Shown here: piece by piece, positions 43,361 to 43,803 of the stretch | Layout: each line of letters starts with the position of its first letter | Position numbering within the stretch: position 1 is the first letter of the stretch | From: Deltaproteobacteria bacterium | Lineage (GTDB): Bacteria; Desulfobacterota; Desulfarculia; Adiutricales; JAFDHD01 | NCBI GenBank assembly: GCA_019308995.1 | Contig: JAFDHD010000014.1 | Location: 1 to 43,803, forward strand | DNA length: 43,803 nt | Direction of reading: 5' to 3' | Program-made: the position numbers and the translations under genes | The notes under the pieces: model-generated | Databases searched by the model: none | What the model saw: only the letters and a program-made list of their open reading frames with translations | Told to the model about the DNA's origin: nothing

Positions 43361-43803
43361 ATGCATAAATTAATAATGAGGTTGGGTGTTGTTTGTGTAA
43401 TCCTTATGGCATTTTTTGTTTTGCCTTCACTCGCCAATGCTCAAGGGGCTTTTCTTTACAATATCAAGGGGTCCACCGGTTTTAGCCAACCCGATCTTCA
43501 GGGAATCTGGCAGTTTTCTGATGGTAGGGTTTATGGGAGTGTAACTCTTGACGAATCGGGAAATATTCTAAGCGGTAGTGTTACCGTCCCGGAAGAAGAC
43601 CTCCCTATAGATTTTGAAGGCGGAGCCCTCTTAATAACCGCTGCAGGCGAGATAACCGGCGAAATAGACCTCGAAGGCGGGGATACCGTGACCTTTAATA
43701 CCGGGAGGATGGACCAGGGAAGGAATCTGTTTGTGGCGATTGAAGACTCTCCTGAAGACGCGGGAGCGGTTTTTTTTATCAAGAGCGGCGGCCAAACCAG
43801 CGA
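43361..43803 (+). CDS. Secreted protein, 3' end outside window
   Basis: An open frame of at least 147 codons starts at ATG 43361, with AAAGGAG about ten bases upstream, and runs off the window end. Residues 1-27 are a clear Sec signal peptide (a hydrophobic stretch VCVILMAFFVLP, ending SLANA before QG). The mature part is glycine- and acid-rich, with beta-like units such as LDESGNILSGSVTV, ITAAGEITGEIDLEGG and TVTFNTGRMDQG, and contains no cysteine so far. No family is recognised. It has its own strong promoter and stands apart from the other genes. It may be a surface or extracellular beta-structured protein. Confidence 0.75.
   Translation, partial: MHKLIMRLGVVCVILMAFFVLPSLANAQGAFLYNIKGSTGFSQPDLQGIWQFSDGRVYGSVTLDESGNILSGSVTVPEEDLPIDFEGGALLITAAGEITGEIDLEGGDTVTFNTGRMDQGRNLFVAIEDSPEDAGAVFFIKSGGQTS

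Overview
The window looks like a chromosome segment of a strictly anaerobic, Wood-Ljungdahl-pathway-bearing Desulfobacterota (deltaproteobacterial) organism. The grounds are the gene types: an HdrA/MvhD/MetVF cluster with an in-frame UGA in mvhD, formate-THF ligase, NfnAB, NuoEF-type subunits fused to GltD-like flavoproteins, and a beta-oxidation cluster. No rRNA, tRNA, CRISPR array or prophage was seen. The exact genus cannot be read from the sequence; sulfate reduction itself is not shown (an APS kinase alone does not prove it).

Layout. 1-5384 (minus): an eroded NAD-linked module. It has intact NuoE, a thioredoxin-like [2Fe-2S] protein and a NuoF-GltD fusion. A DRTGG-domain gene is broken by one amber codon, and a molybdopterin oxidoreductase (FdhA/NuoG type) is reduced to fragments. 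Those fragments run into a second NuoF C-terminus, which is joined to the end of an IS1634-like transposase. 5508-9834 (minus): a small surface-polysaccharide operon with two tandem GT4 glycosyltransferases, two methyltransferases and a small membrane protein, ending in a terminator. 10099-16608 (minus): metF, metV, mvhD (selenoprotein by my reading) and a giant HdrA-GltD-HdrA fusion behind a good sigma-70-type promoter. 16815-18581 (minus): fhs, with its own terminator and a hairpin-rich upstream region. 19278-23789 (plus): nfnA, nfnB, folE2 and a stand-alone AICAR transformylase. 23822-33175 (minus): a housekeeping run of mfd, two SurA/PpiC-type chaperones, asnS, rodZ-like, recO and cysC. 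33358-34137 (minus): a SAM hydroxide adenosyltransferase. 34585-37773 (plus): thiolase, enoyl-CoA hydratase and acyl-CoA dehydrogenase, followed by a diacylglycerol-kinase-like gene. 38819-42164 (minus): an HMA metal-binding protein and a ZraSR/NtrBC-like two-component pair. 42493-42942 (minus): UspA. 43361-end (plus): a truncated secreted protein.

How they fit. Fhs makes 10-formyl-THF, which the AICAR transformylase uses, and FolE2 feeds folate synthesis. MetVF reduces methylene-THF. The HdrA-GltD-HdrA and MvhD proteins probably deliver electrons to MetVF from NAD(P)H and/or ferredoxin, while NfnAB balances NADH, NADPH and ferredoxin. Three separate GltD-like flavoprotein modules (NuoF fusion, HdrA fusion, NfnB) lie within 21 kb, so this is a concentrated one-carbon/flavin electron-transfer region. 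The most unusual item is the bipartite HdrA with GltD inserted into its first ferredoxin domain, next to a UGA-containing mvhD and with no hdrBC in view.
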